This document shows positions 1-7,600 of a stretch of 34,820 nt of DNA, in pieces. The position numbers and the translations under genes are program-made. Every line of letters begins with the position of its first letter. The first letter of the stretch is position 1. The DNA is from Lachnospiraceae bacterium (GTDB lineage: Bacteria > Bacillota > Clostridia > Lachnospirales > Lachnospiraceae): contig SVEH01000027.1 of assembly GCA_015057455.1 (NCBI GenBank), positions 1-34,820 on the forward strand. The letters are read 5' to 3'. Under the pieces are notes generated by a model. That model saw only the letters and a program-made list of their open reading frames with translations, had not been told where the DNA came from and ran no database searches.

Positions 1-191
1 TATTCCTGCATTGCTTATACCCTCAATTTCATTTTCGGTGCAAACTTCATATTCTTCAAAGGTAATAGCATTAATTTTTGGAATATCATCCGTAATCGAA
101 ATCGCTTTATCAAATAAAGAATACAACAATCATATGCCTGTTGTTTTTCGTTATCACCATGAAAGAACATATCACTTACATACAGCTCCAT
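1..191 (-). pseudogene. Partial, apparently frameshifted gene of unknown function
   Basis: An ATG at 191 on the minus strand follows an AAGAGG ribosome-binding site by 5 nt and opens a frame (MELYVSDMFF...) that ends at a TAA at 17-15, giving only 58 residues. From about position 125 the reading frame one base away becomes the protein-like one: it reads ...LFDKAISITDDIPKINA... and stays open to the window edge. The simplest reading is one gene with a single-base loss near 120-128 that continues beyond base 1. I do not recognise the family. Alternatives are a short real ORF, or a downstream gene starting at a TTG. The tRNA terminator lies just upstream, so this gene is probably transcribed separately. 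Confidence 0.4.
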
Positions 192-261
192 ATAATCCTC
201 TTACATTTAATTTATAGTTATATTCTACATCTATGTTATATCCATACTTTAAAAATATCAA

Positions 262-294
262 CAAAAAAAGAACACCTACATTACATAAGTGTTC
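262..294 (-). terminator. Rho-independent terminator of the tRNA-Gly pair
   Basis: On the minus strand GAACAC (294-289) pairs with GTGTTC (275-270) around a 13-nt loop and is followed by a run of seven T. It sits 14 nt after the 3' end of tRNA-Gly(GCC), as expected for the end of the tRNA transcript. Confidence 0.75.
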
Positions 295-307
295 TACTTG
301 TTTTTTA

Positions 308-379
308 AGCGATAGACGGGATTCGAACCCGCGACCCTCGCCTTGGCAAGGCGATACTCCACCACTGAGCCACTATCGC
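308..379 (-). tRNA. tRNA-Gly (anticodon GCC)
   Basis: The minus strand folds as a complete cloverleaf. The acceptor GCGATAG (379-373) pairs with CTATCGC (315-309), the T-arm contains GGTTCGAATCC, and a 5-bp anticodon stem encloses the loop TTGCCAA, giving anticodon GCC. CCA is not encoded and the discriminator base is T. It lies 7 bp downstream of a second tRNA-Gly and is co-transcribed with it. An ORF of DSNPRP type across this stretch is the usual tRNA translation artefact. Confidence 0.97.
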
Positions 380-386
380 ATATCCA

Positions 387-457
387 AGCGGGTGATGGGA
401 ATCGAACCCACGTATTTAGCTTGGAAGGCTAATGTTCTACCATTGAACTACACCCGC
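387..457 (-). tRNA. tRNA-Gly (anticodon TCC)
   Basis: The minus strand gives a 71-nt cloverleaf with acceptor GCGGGTG pairing with CACCCGC (394-388) and T-arm GGTTCGATTCC. The anticodon stem TTAGC/GCTAA encloses CTTCCAA, so the anticodon is TCC. It is the first gene of a two-tRNA transcript, with a consensus promoter about 45 bp upstream. Together the two glycine tRNAs cover all GGN codons by wobble. Confidence 0.97.
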
Positions 458-501
458 ATATTTAATTTTCTCTGATTTGCTATCTCTCAAGCACATTGTT
501 G

Positions 502-530
502 ATTATATAATTAATGTTTGCGAATGTCAA
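502..530 (-). promoter_or_regulatory. Consensus sigma-A promoter of the tRNA-Gly operon
   Basis: On the minus strand a perfect -35 TTGACA (530-525) and a perfect -10 TATAAT (507-502) are separated by exactly 17 bp. This is a full consensus housekeeping promoter, fitting for stable RNA, and it points at the tRNA pair. Confidence 0.9.
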
Positions 531-540
531 CAACTTTTTT

Positions 541-879
541 TATTTTTTTTAAAATTTCTTTATTTTTCCAAATTAAATCTGTTATAACAAACCAATTACA
601 ATTATTGTTTTTGTTATATAGTTATATATTTATAATTAAATTTCTGCAAATCCAAGGGGCTGTGAAAAAATGAAGTGATTCATTTTTTCATGGCTCCTTT
701 TGCTATATAAACATATTTTAGCACTGTTCAGGCATAAAAAATGGATAGAGTTTCCCCTACCCCGTAAAATTAATAACTTTTTATATTATGCAGCTTTTTC
801 TATTCTCATCATTTTATTATGATATTTATAGAAAACTTCCGCATCCCTATATTTTAATTTAAAAACTTCTTTATAAATA
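541..879. other. Intergenic stretch with no gene seen
   Basis: This AT-rich gap between the tRNA promoter and the DUF3592-like gene holds one strong hairpin (656-697, listed separately) and no convincing coding frame. A short TACCCCGTA word near 758-766 also occurs in the hairpin repeat at 6044-6265, which hints at a decayed copy of that repeat, but the match is too short to prove this. Confidence 0.5.
656..697 (+). terminator. Strong hairpin, terminator or repeat end
   Basis: The left arm 656-674 (GGGGCTGTGAAAAAATGAA) pairs with 679-697 around a 4-nt loop. The three non-Watson-Crick positions are all G-U pairs in the plus-strand RNA. A short T tail (TTTTGCT) follows on the plus strand. The arm shares the word GGGGCTGTGAAAAAA with the outer end of the element at 6044-6265. 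It could be a terminator or a remnant of that repeat family. Confidence 0.55.
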
Positions 880-1305
880 TTAAATATATAGTGTTATTCC
901 ATAAAGTGTTGGAACCAAACTTATCAATACTATTACAAGTGCAAATATAATCCAAAGCACACTATCATCTGCGTATTCACTTGACTGATATATTTCACAA
1001 GGATCCGTTGGATTTATTGAAATAGTTTCATATTCACCTAATGTATCTTTTGTTTTACATCCTCTTCCTATTGAAACTGATGTAAATAATTTTTTATCAT
1101 AGTAATACTCATAAACTGGAAAATATCTTGTTCTTCCTCTAACTTTTTTCTCTTCAAATGCCATTATTTTTGCACTTACATGCTCATTACATTCTTTCTT
1201 CATTCTTGACGCTTTCATATATGCTTGTACAAGCCAAATAAATGCAACTAGCATTATAAGTCCTGTTGCTATAAGTAAAAAAAGATTTGATATTACTGAA
1301 TCCAT
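880..1305 (-). CDS. Small membrane protein, DUF3592-like
   Basis: This 141-residue protein has a hydrophobic segment at each end (about residues 7-28 and 116-138). The polar middle is rich in Tyr, Lys and Glu and contains RTRYFPVYEYYYD, the kind of 'variable, then Y-P-V-Y' core seen in DUF3592 proteins. The predicted topology is two membrane spans with the middle on one face. A second protein of similar length and layout lies at 6345-6767, on the other side of the chaperone operon. The function is unknown. The family call rests on pattern and topology only. Confidence 0.6.
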   Translation of the reverse strand: MDSVISNLFLLIATGLIMLVAFIWLVQAYMKASRMKKECNEHVSAKIMAFEEKKVRGRTRYFPVYEYYYDKKLFTSVSIGRGCKTKDTLGEYETISINPTDPCEIYQSSEYADDSVLWIIFALVIVLISLVPTLYGITLYI

Positions 1306-1386
1306 ATATTTCCACCTACTTAATGTTTTAAAATTATTCGTACTATTTTTTTATCGGCAAATAAACTTTAAATCAATATATGTAAT

Positions 1387-2229
1387 TTAACTAATAAATG
1401 ACTTAATATCATCTAACCTTTCTTGTGCATCTTTTACACCTAGCTCATATTGCTCTCTAATCTTATTCTCATCTTTTTCTGTTCTTGAAATTTTATTATC
1501 AACAGTTGGACGAATTACAATTATTTTCCCTTCTTCTTCAAGCTTTTCTATCTCTGACATAGTGTTGTTATACATAGTCGGTCTATTCACTATACACTTA
1601 ACTAAATTAGGGTATTTTCTATATACTAATTTAGCCAAACCGTTAAGTTCTGATTTCTTACGATATCCTTTTGGTCTTGTAAGCACAACTACAATCTTAT
1701 CATAGCCTTCCTCCATCATACGGTTCAAAGGTACACTATCTCCTATGCCACCATCTAAATACTTCTTATCATCAATTTCTACTATTTCTGATACATATGG
1801 CATAGATGCTGACGCACGAATATAATGTATCTTATCTCCTCTTAGGCTATCACATTTTATAAGTTCTGCCTTTCCTGTCTCGCAGTTAGTAGCTGTCACA
1901 TAATAATCTGTTTGTGCAGCTTCAAATGCATCATTATCAAATTTATCTAATTTATTAGGCAACTCATTATAGCAAAAATCTGTTCCTACTATATTGCCTG
2001 TTTTAAAAAATGAGTGCCAACTCATAAATCTCTTATCTTTGCAATACTTTGTATAATATCTTATACTTCTGCCCTTTTGTTTTGCTACATATGAGCAACC
2101 ATGAACGGCACCTGCAGACACTCCTGCAACTCCGTTAAATTCTATGTTATTTTCAAGGAATACATCCAACACTCCAGCTGTATATATTCCTCTCATTGCT
2201 CCACCTTCTAATACTAAACCTGTTTTCAT
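1387..2229 (-). CDS. Patatin-like phospholipase (bacterial YjjU/RssA type)
   Basis: This 280-residue serine lipid acyl hydrolase is of the patatin fold and probably cytoplasmic, acting on membrane lipids. It has the N-terminal oxyanion-hole segment LVLEGGAMRGIYTAGVLD (residues 6-23), the nucleophile elbow G-V-S-A-G (Ser about 39) and the catalytic Asp in the D-G-G motif (about 159), so the Ser-Asp dyad is complete. The length fits the small bacterial patatins. The gene begins about 100 bp after the Hsp70 gene on the same strand and could share its transcript. The physiological substrate cannot be read from the sequence. Confidence 0.9.
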   Translation of the reverse strand: MKTGLVLEGGAMRGIYTAGVLDVFLENNIEFNGVAGVSAGAVHGCSYVAKQKGRSIRYYTKYCKDKRFMSWHSFFKTGNIVGTDFCYNELPNKLDKFDNDAFEAAQTDYYVTATNCETGKAELIKCDSLRGDKIHYIRASASMPYVSEIVEIDDKKYLDGGIGDSVPLNRMMEEGYDKIVVVLTRPKGYRKKSELNGLAKLVYRKYPNLVKCIVNRPTMYNNTMSEIEKLEEEGKIIVIRPTVDNKISRTEKDENKIREQYELGVKDAQERLDDIKSFIS

Positions 2230-2332
2230 CTTTTATTCCTTCTTTTCTATTCTCTATATATTTTACCTATAATCAATATCTCTTTTAAATTATATCTGTA
2301 TTATTAATTTATGTCTTGCACTTTTTTCAAAG

Positions 2333-4099
2333 CTAAAATTTTGCAAGTAAATTAGCACTTGATGTTTCTAACACTTCTTTTGCTTGTTTTATTTTATCAA
2401 TTTCTTCTTGTTTTACTTTATCTACTTTAAGTTTTAGCAAATATTTTTGAAGTAATGCTAAATCTCTTTTGATTATTTTCCTTTCTGCTTTATCTATATC
2501 TTTACCTGCATTTTTTAATGATTGTTGAACTTTTCCTGCTAAATTACTTGCTTCTGATGAGACATCTAATGCTTGTCTTCTTAAATTATCTAAACTTGCA
2601 TACTCTGCTGCATCTCTCATAGCTTGTTGTATTTCCTCATCTGACATTCTATCACTAGCTTCTATTGTTATAGATTGTTCTTTCATTGTATCTAAATCTT
2701 TGGCTGAAACTCTTAATATTCCATTTACATCAATGTCAAATGTAACTTCTATCTGTGGTACCCCTGGCATAGCCTTTCGTATTCCTTTTAGCTTAAAATC
2801 ACCAATTTTCTTATTATCTTTTGCCATAGGTCTCTCACCTTGAAGAACTTTTATTAACACACTTCTTTGATAAGGTGCTGCTGTTGTAAATACTTTAGAA
2901 TATCTTGCTGGAACTGTTGTATTCCTATCTATTAGTCTTGTTGCAACACCACCCATTGTCTCAATGGATAAACTCATTGGTGTAACATCTAATAATAACA
3001 AATTGCTACCTTGACCTGTTGTTACTAAAGCATTACCTGATAATGTATCCCCTAAAACTGCTGCTCCTAATGCAACACATTCATCTGGATTAATATTTCT
3101 TGAAGGCTCTTTACCTGTAATTGATTTTACTTTTTCACTAACTAATGGTATTCGTGTTGAACCTCCCACCAATAAGACTTTTCCTAATTCTGATGCTGCT
3201 ATACCGGCGTCATTCAAAGCACTCATAACAGGTCCTTTTGTTCTCTCTACCAAATCATATACTAACTCATTAAACTTTATTCTTGAAAGTGTTACATCCA
3301 TATGTAATGGTTCATTTTTACCTACTATTAGATATGGTAGATTTATTGTTGTAGTTTGTGAAGTTGACAACTCTTCTTTTGCCTTTTTGGCTGCTTCTTT
3401 AACACGATAAAATGCCGTCATATCCTTCTTTATATCAACACCATGTTCTTTCTTAAATTCTGCCACCAAATATTCTACTATTCTATCATCAAAATCATCT
3501 CCACCTAAATGATTATCACCTGCTGTTGCTAAAACTTCTATAACTCCATCTGCAATTTCAATAATTGAAACGTCAAATGTTCCTCCTCCCAAATCATACA
3601 CCATAACTTTCTGAGATTCACCATGATTTAATCCATAAGATAATGCTGCACTAGTTGGCTCATTTACAATTCTAAGTACATTTAATCCTGCAATTCTACC
3701 AGCATCTTTTGTTGCTTGTCTTTGTACATCATTAAAATAAGCCGGCACTGTAATAACTGCCTCTTTAATATTCTCACCTGTAAAATCTTCTGCTTCTTTC
3801 TTTAATTGCATTAGAATCATTGCACTTATCATCTGTGGTTTATAATCTGTTCCATCTATATTTTTACACCAATTTGTCCCCATATGACGTTTTATTGATG
3901 CTATTGTTCTTTCTGGATTAGTAGCAAATTGTCTTGCTGCAATCTCTCCTACAATTCTTTCTCCTGTTTTGGAAAATGCCACTATACTAGGTGTTGTTCT
4001 TCCTCCTGTTGAACTATTTATAATAGTAGGTTCTCCATTTTCAATTATTGCAACACAACTATTTGTTGTCCCTAAATCAATCCCGATTACTTTTCCCAT
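2333..4099 (-). CDS. Hsp70 (DnaK-like) chaperone paralogue, short form
   Basis: This ATP-driven Hsp70 begins MGKVIGIDLGTTNSCVAI, the phosphate-1 loop of the actin-like ATPase domain. VYDLGGGTFDVSII (phosphate 2) and LLVGGSTRIPLV (adenosine loop) follow, then a substrate-binding domain starting LLDVTPMSLSIETMGG. The chosen ATG at 4099 follows AAAGGAAG by about 10 nt. An open frame runs upstream to 4264 but overlaps the J-protein gene and lacks Hsp70 sequence. At 588 residues it is a little shorter than housekeeping DnaK, with an abbreviated helical lid and no disordered acidic tail. Its gene directly follows a J-protein gene, so that protein is the likely co-chaperone. There is no GrpE gene here. 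It is probably a specialised paralogue rather than the main dnaK. Confidence 0.93.
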   Translation of the reverse strand: MGKVIGIDLGTTNSCVAIIENGEPTIINSSTGGRTTPSIVAFSKTGERIVGEIAARQFATNPERTIASIKRHMGTNWCKNIDGTDYKPQMISAMILMQLKKEAEDFTGENIKEAVITVPAYFNDVQRQATKDAGRIAGLNVLRIVNEPTSAALSYGLNHGESQKVMVYDLGGGTFDVSIIEIADGVIEVLATAGDNHLGGDDFDDRIVEYLVAEFKKEHGVDIKKDMTAFYRVKEAAKKAKEELSTSQTTTINLPYLIVGKNEPLHMDVTLSRIKFNELVYDLVERTKGPVMSALNDAGIAASELGKVLLVGGSTRIPLVSEKVKSITGKEPSRNINPDECVALGAAVLGDTLSGNALVTTGQGSNLLLLDVTPMSLSIETMGGVATRLIDRNTTVPARYSKVFTTAAPYQRSVLIKVLQGERPMAKDNKKIGDFKLKGIRKAMPGVPQIEVTFDIDVNGILRVSAKDLDTMKEQSITIEASDRMSDEEIQQAMRDAAEYASLDNLRRQALDVSSEASNLAGKVQQSLKNAGKDIDKAERKIIKRDLALLQKYLLKLKVDKVKQEEIDKIKQAKEVLETSSANLLAKF

Positions 4100-4154
4100 A
4101 CTCCATTTACTTCCTTTCTGTAGTCCCCTGTTTTTTATTTTATTACATATTACG

Positions 4155-4898
4155 CTAACAACCACAACAACAATGCCATAGCAAATATGTTTCACAACAA
4201 ACTGCACAACACTGAGTACAATCTGCCGTATATCCATGCTGCTGTCCTTGTCTGCGATATTCACTATTGCTTTGTCTCATAATCAGATAAACTTCCATAT
4301 AATCTTTATTATCTGGCTCCATTTGAATAGCCTTTTCAATTAATTCTTGAGCTTGAATCTCATTACCAACACCAAAATTAGCAATAGCACTTACATAATA
4401 CCATCTTGCATTGCGCATATCACTTGTCATTTGATTTAAAATCCCAACAGCCATTACATATTGATTTGCATACAATAAATCAATTACCTTTGTCATCATT
4501 TCTGAATCATTTTCCATTTTCTTAGGTTTCGGTACAGCACCTCTTCTTGCACTTCCAAATCCAAATAAATCATCAAAATTAAACTCCCTATATTCATACT
4601 GAGCATGTGGTCCACCTGTATTATTACCAGATGTCCTATGTCCTTCTGCTCCATTCCAACTAGTACCATATCCGCTAGTTGTACGTCCCCCATTTGAAAA
4701 TCCACTAGATGTATATTTCTCCGGATTACTAAGCATATCATATGCTTCATTTATCTCATTCATCTTACTTGCCGCATTAGGGTCATTGGGATGCAAATCT
4801 GGATGATACTGCTTTGCCTTTGCTCTATAAGCTTTTTTTATTTCCTCTTTACTTGCATCTCTACTTACTCCCAACACTGAATATGGATCATTTACCAT
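4155..4898 (-). CDS. J-domain protein with TPR-like helices and cysteine-rich tail
   Basis: This 247-residue protein has a J domain in residues 4-70 with the HPD signature ([10 protein letters not shown]) that stimulates Hsp70 ATPase. A Gly/Ser/Thr-rich linker follows (about 64-105), then helical repeats resembling TPRs ([15 protein letters not shown]...). It ends in a tail packed with cysteines ([21 protein letters not shown]). It lacks the classic DnaJ zinc-finger domain. The start at 4898 overlaps the end of the DUF5685 gene by 11 nt, implying translational coupling, and the Hsp70 gene starts 55 nt after its stop. The tail could bind metal, be lipid-modified or anchor the protein; which is not clear. 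Confidence 0.9.
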   Translation of the reverse strand: MVNDPYSVLGVSRDASKEEIKKAYRAKAKQYHPDLHPNDPNAASKMNEINEAYDMLSNPEKYTSSGFSNGGRTTSGYGTSWNGAEGHRTSGNNTGGPHAQYEYREFNFDDLFGFGSARRGAVPKPKKMENDSEMMTKVIDLLYANQYVMAVGILNQMTSDMRNARWYYVSAIANFGVGNEIQAQELIEKAIQMEPDNKDYMEVYLIMRQSNSEYRRQGQQHGYTADCTQCCAVCCETYLLWHCCCGC

Positions 4899-5796
4899 TC
4901 TTTTCTACCTCTCTGTTTATCTTCATGTAATACTTTTGCCAAACACCATTATATAATATATTATTTAATATATTTTCATCTTCAACTATAGGCAACTTTT
5001 CATAATAATACGTTGCATTTCCTATAGCTTGCTCCAATATTTCATACATCTCATTAGGCTTCTTATTCATATAAACCAAAGGATTATAACTAGCCTTCTT
5101 TATATCTTTTTCATAGTCAACCGTGGCATCAATTAGATATATAAATCTACCTAATTCATAACCAAACCGTCTTAAATTCTCTGCAAAAAAGTCTTCTTTA
5201 TATACAAATATTTCAGATAGCATAGCACCCGATAAATTAGTTGCTACATCTGGCGTCAGTTCTCCCTTTTTCTCTAATTCAGTAAACTTTTCTAAACTCT
5301 TTTTCACACAAAGTGTCTGCCTAGGATATGTATCAACAATATTCTTATAAGCCTTCTTTAATAAAGTTTTATACACCTTAGCCGTTACTTTTCCATCATC
5401 TTCTATGTCATCAACACATTTATAATACATTAATAATATTGTCATATCTGCGGCATAATCTATATACTTATTATGTAAAATATTTTTCTTCTTCATTGGG
5501 TGTAAAATACAGCGAATTTGCTGTATTTGTGACATTTGATAAGCATTATCTCTGCTATCACTATTACAAACTTTATTTGTTTCACTAATATATCCCTCTT
5601 TTTTACATATATCTATTCCTTCATATAATGAACCAAGTAAAGTTGCCAAAAATGTCATATCATAATTAAGTGCAAATCTTGCCAAATTCCCATATTTTTT
5701 CTTCAGTGACATACATAACCCACAATATGCACTTCTATATCTATCATACTCTGAATCCTTTAAATTATTCCTATTGCAAATAACAAACCCAAACAC
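4888..5796 (-). CDS. DUF5685 family protein, first gene of a chaperone operon
   Basis: The product starts (V/M)[19 protein letters not shown] and contains [15 protein letters not shown], the conserved N-terminal pattern I associate with DUF5685 proteins, which often sit beside DnaJ/DnaK genes in Clostridia. I place the start at the GTG at 5796, 7 nt after AAAGGG. The open frame extends to 5904, but the extra 36 residues have no family character. The protein has 302 residues, is mostly helical and carries Cys pairs that could bind metal. Its stop overlaps the J-protein start. The function is unknown; the operon suggests it is a client, adaptor or regulator of the downstream Hsp70 pair. Confidence 0.8.
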   Translation of the reverse strand: MFGFVICNRNNLKDSEYDRYRSAYCGLCMSLKKKYGNLARFALNYDMTFLATLLGSLYEGIDICKKEGYISETNKVCNSDSRDNAYQMSQIQQIRCILHPMKKKNILHNKYIDYAADMTILLMYYKCVDDIEDDGKVTAKVYKTLLKKAYKNIVDTYPRQTLCVKKSLEKFTELEKKGELTPDVATNLSGAMLSEIFVYKEDFFAENLRRFGYELGRFIYLIDATVDYEKDIKKASYNPLVYMNKKPNEMYEILEQAIGNATYYYEKLPIVEDENILNNILYNGVWQKYYMKINREVEKNGK

Positions 5797-5959
5797 ATCT
5801 ATACCCTTTCTATAATAATTAGTTGCATTAAAATTACTATTCCTTATGCTATTATGTCCTATTTTTATCCTTATAACGTTATATTTTCTTGCATAATATC
5901 TCATCAGTATATATTCCTAATATAGTATCTAACATCATATTTTATTATATAGTATCCTC

Positions 5960-5988
5960 ATAATATAACTCATATCCTTTACGGTCAA
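5960..5988 (-). promoter_or_regulatory. Predicted sigma-A promoter of the DUF5685-J-Hsp70 operon
   Basis: On the minus strand TTGACC (5988-5983) and TATTAT (5965-5960) are 17 bp apart. This would give a leader of about 150 nt before the GTG start. I see no CIRCE-type inverted repeat (TTAGCACTC-N9-GAGTGCTAA) here, so HrcA control is not supported. Confidence 0.6.
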
Positions 5989-6043
5989 TAAAATTCACAC
6001 AATTTTTAAACTTTTCTATAAATTAATAAATTTACTTTTTACA

Positions 6044-6265
6044 GAGGCTATGAAAAATATTAAAAACTATACCCCGTATAATTCCAAAATAAACTATACT
6101 TTAGTGATATTTGTATAACCTCGGCACTCTTAATGAGCACAGGCATTATGCATGATACTAATTTAGTACCGTTAGGTGACTCAACAAAGCCGCAAGGCGT
6201 TCACTAAAATATAGTTTATTTGATTTTGGGCATAAATTTTAAAGCAGTTTTTTTCACAGCCCCCA
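6044..6265. repeat. ~220 bp hairpin-forming repeat element (MITE-like or structured RNA)
   Basis: The element is a nested inverted repeat. Outer arms are GAGGCTATGAAAAA (6044-6057) and TTTTTTTCACAGCCCC (6248-6263). Inner arms are 6084-6106 and 6201-6228, which match over about 23 bases apart from a short insertion. The ~94 nt core contains further small palindromes (TACTAA-T-TTAGTA at 6157-6169, CTC-TTAAT-GAG at 6127-6137, and CGGC/GCCG closing pairs). It has no coding frame. The GC-richer core with a long AT-rich stem looks like a dispersed miniature element or a large non-coding RNA. It sits upstream of the chaperone operon promoter. Confidence 0.65.
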
Positions 6266-6344
6266 TTTCAATATTATTGATTTTAATATCCTTTCCATTC
6301 CAATTTTTAGATTAATATTAATACTATTGCTAAGTATACTCTCA

Positions 6345-6767
6345 TTAATTATATATTTTATATGCTTGAATAAATAATACTGCTATAATTATAAAAATAA
6401 ATGCTAACAAATATGGCAATTCTCCCCTAGGAATTTTATATTCTAACGGAGTTACCAACTCTTTAAAAAATGTTGGCTCATATTTTCTAATAACCAAATA
6501 AATCGTATCTTTCTTAAATCCACAATTTTCATTTACAAAGGTTATTTCATTAGACTTCTTAATAAATTCAGTCCCCTTATATGAATACCTGTATACTGGA
6601 GCAACACATTTCCTATCCTCAACTTCTATATCCTCATATCTTATAATCTCTGCTTTAACTAAAGTTATATTAGGACCAACAGCTGAAAAAAACATTACTC
6701 CTGCCACAAAAACAATTGCCGCCATAAAGATAACTATAAAATAAACTACAAATTTCATATATTCCAT
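6345..6767 (-). CDS. Small membrane protein, DUF3592-like paralogue
   Basis: This 140-residue protein has predicted membrane helices at about residues 5-28 and 115-136. A soluble centre contains VAPVYRYSYKGTEF, which aligns in character with the Y-x-P-V-Y core of the protein at 880-1305. The ATG is preceded by a GGAGGAAAAAA stretch. It is probably a single-gene transcript, since no gene follows closely. The function is unknown. The two DUF3592-like genes bracket the patatin-chaperone block. Confidence 0.6.
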   Translation of the reverse strand: MEYMKFVVYFIVIFMAAIVFVAGVMFFSAVGPNITLVKAEIIRYEDIEVEDRKCVAPVYRYSYKGTEFIKKSNEITFVNENCGFKKDTIYLVIRKYEPTFFKELVTPLEYKIPRGELPYLLAFIFIIIAVLFIQAYKIYN

Positions 6768-6815
6768 GTTTTTTTCCTCCGTTACACATATTTATTTTTT
6801 AATTTTTCTTATAGG

Positions 6816-6894
6816 TAACTATCGTTGTTTTCTTTTATATACTTTGCTTTAACTATCGTTGTTTTCTTTTATATACTTTGCCTTAACTAACGTT
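6816..6894. repeat. 34-bp tandem repeat, two full copies and a partial third
   Basis: Units start at 6816, 6850 and 6884. Each begins TAACTATCGTTGTTTTC (the third is shortened and reads TAACTAACGTT), and the period is exactly 34 bp. The repeat lies in the gap between the phosphatase and the DUF3592-like gene and contains no ORF. It could be a protein-binding array or simple slippage. Confidence 0.7.
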
Positions 6895-6908
6895 AAATTA
6901 CGCATGCA

Positions 6909-6938
6909 TGTTCTATGAATTCTAGAACTCATAGAACA
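6909..6938. repeat. Perfect 10-bp inverted repeat
   Basis: TGTTCTATGA (6909-6918) and TCATAGAACA (6929-6938) flank a 10-nt loop. No T tract follows on either strand, so it is more likely an operator or RNA-structure site than an intrinsic terminator. It lies about 100 bp beyond the 3' end of the phosphatase gene. Confidence 0.6.
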
Positions 6939-7022
6939 CAATTAAATAACTTACACTAATAACTAATTAAATACTCTCTTCTCAACATTTTATATCGGAA
7001 AAGTACAAAAACCTATAAACCT

Positions 7023-7472
7023 TTAGCCTAATTCATCAAGTAATGCTTTACATCCTAACAATACATCATTATATGTATCCTCAAAATTGCCTGTATACCA
7101 TGGATCTGCAATGTCTCGATATACACCTGCATGCTCTAACAGTAATGATACCTTATTATCAACATCGCTACCTATAATTCTATCAATATTTCTTAAATTC
7201 CAATTATCCATAGCTATTACATAATCATAATACTTATAATCTTCTTTTGTCATTTGAATAGCTGTCTTTCCTGCACAAGATATTCCTACCTCCGCAAGTT
7301 TTTTTCTAGTTCCTGGATGTACTGGATTGCCTATTTCTTCTCTGCTAGTAGCGGCGGAGGCAATCTCAAATTGGTCGGATAGACCTGCCTTGGCTACTAG
7401 GTCCTTCATTACGAATTCTGCCATGGTGCTACGGCAGATGTTGCCGTGGCAGACGAATAGTATTTTTGTCAT
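7023..7472 (-). CDS. Low-molecular-weight protein tyrosine phosphatase
   Basis: This ~149-residue phosphatase removes phosphate from tyrosine via a cysteinyl intermediate. The P-loop C-H-G-N-I-C-R-S (Cys8, Arg14) is at the N terminus and the general-acid motif DPWY is near residue 120. All catalytic residues are present. I chose MTKILF at 7472, about 11 nt after AAAGGA. An ATG at 7481 also exists but sits only 2 nt from that site. The first ~150 nt use GC-rich codons (about half G+C), while the centre of the gene is near 20-25% GC, so the gene looks mosaic. It lies immediately beyond the integrase end of the mobile element. Confidence 0.93.
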   Translation of the reverse strand: MTKILFVCHGNICRSTMAEFVMKDLVAKAGLSDQFEIASAATSREEIGNPVHPGTRKKLAEVGISCAGKTAIQMTKEDYKYYDYVIAMDNWNLRNIDRIIGSDVDNKVSLLLEHAGVYRDIADPWYTGNFEDTYNDVLLGCKALLDELG

Positions 7473-7501
7473 GTTCTTCATATCCTTTCATAAATCTCCA
7501 A

Positions 7502-7526
7502 AACCTTTTATTTAAAGGCTTTTTAA
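7502..7526 (-). terminator. Weak terminator-like hairpin after the integrase
   Basis: CCTTT/AAAGG arms with a 5-nt loop lie about 100 bp after the integrase stop, with T runs on both sides. The stem is only 5 bp, so this is a weak call. Confidence 0.3.
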
Positions 7527-7600
7527 GAATTAGTGATTTTTTATATATTTTGAATTTTTTCTATAACTCTTCAAAAATCTCTATAAATATCTGTGAAATT

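Noticed and set aside
233..475. Plus-strand 80-residue ORF containing DSNPRP and MGIEPTYLAWKANVLPLNY
   Set aside because: It is the well-known false protein from reading the antisense of tRNA genes; the bases are two tRNA-Gly genes.
4100..4264. Extended N terminus for the Hsp70 gene with a hydrophobic segment
   Set aside because: The stretch overlaps the J-protein C terminus in another frame. A ribosome-binding site and the canonical MGKVIGIDLGTT start lie at 4099.
5797..5904. N-terminal extension of the DUF5685 gene
   Set aside because: The family sequence begins at the GTG at 5796, which has AAAGGG upstream; the extension has no family character.
6121..6140. CIRCE/HrcA operator near the chaperone operon (GCACTC/GAGCAC words)
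   Set aside because: The words are part of the hairpin element core. Spacing and sequence do not match TTAGCACTC-N9-GAGTGCTAA, and the site is upstream of the predicted promoter.
6816..6894. CRISPR array
   Set aside because: The units are directly adjacent with no spacers and no cas genes are present; it is a simple tandem repeat.
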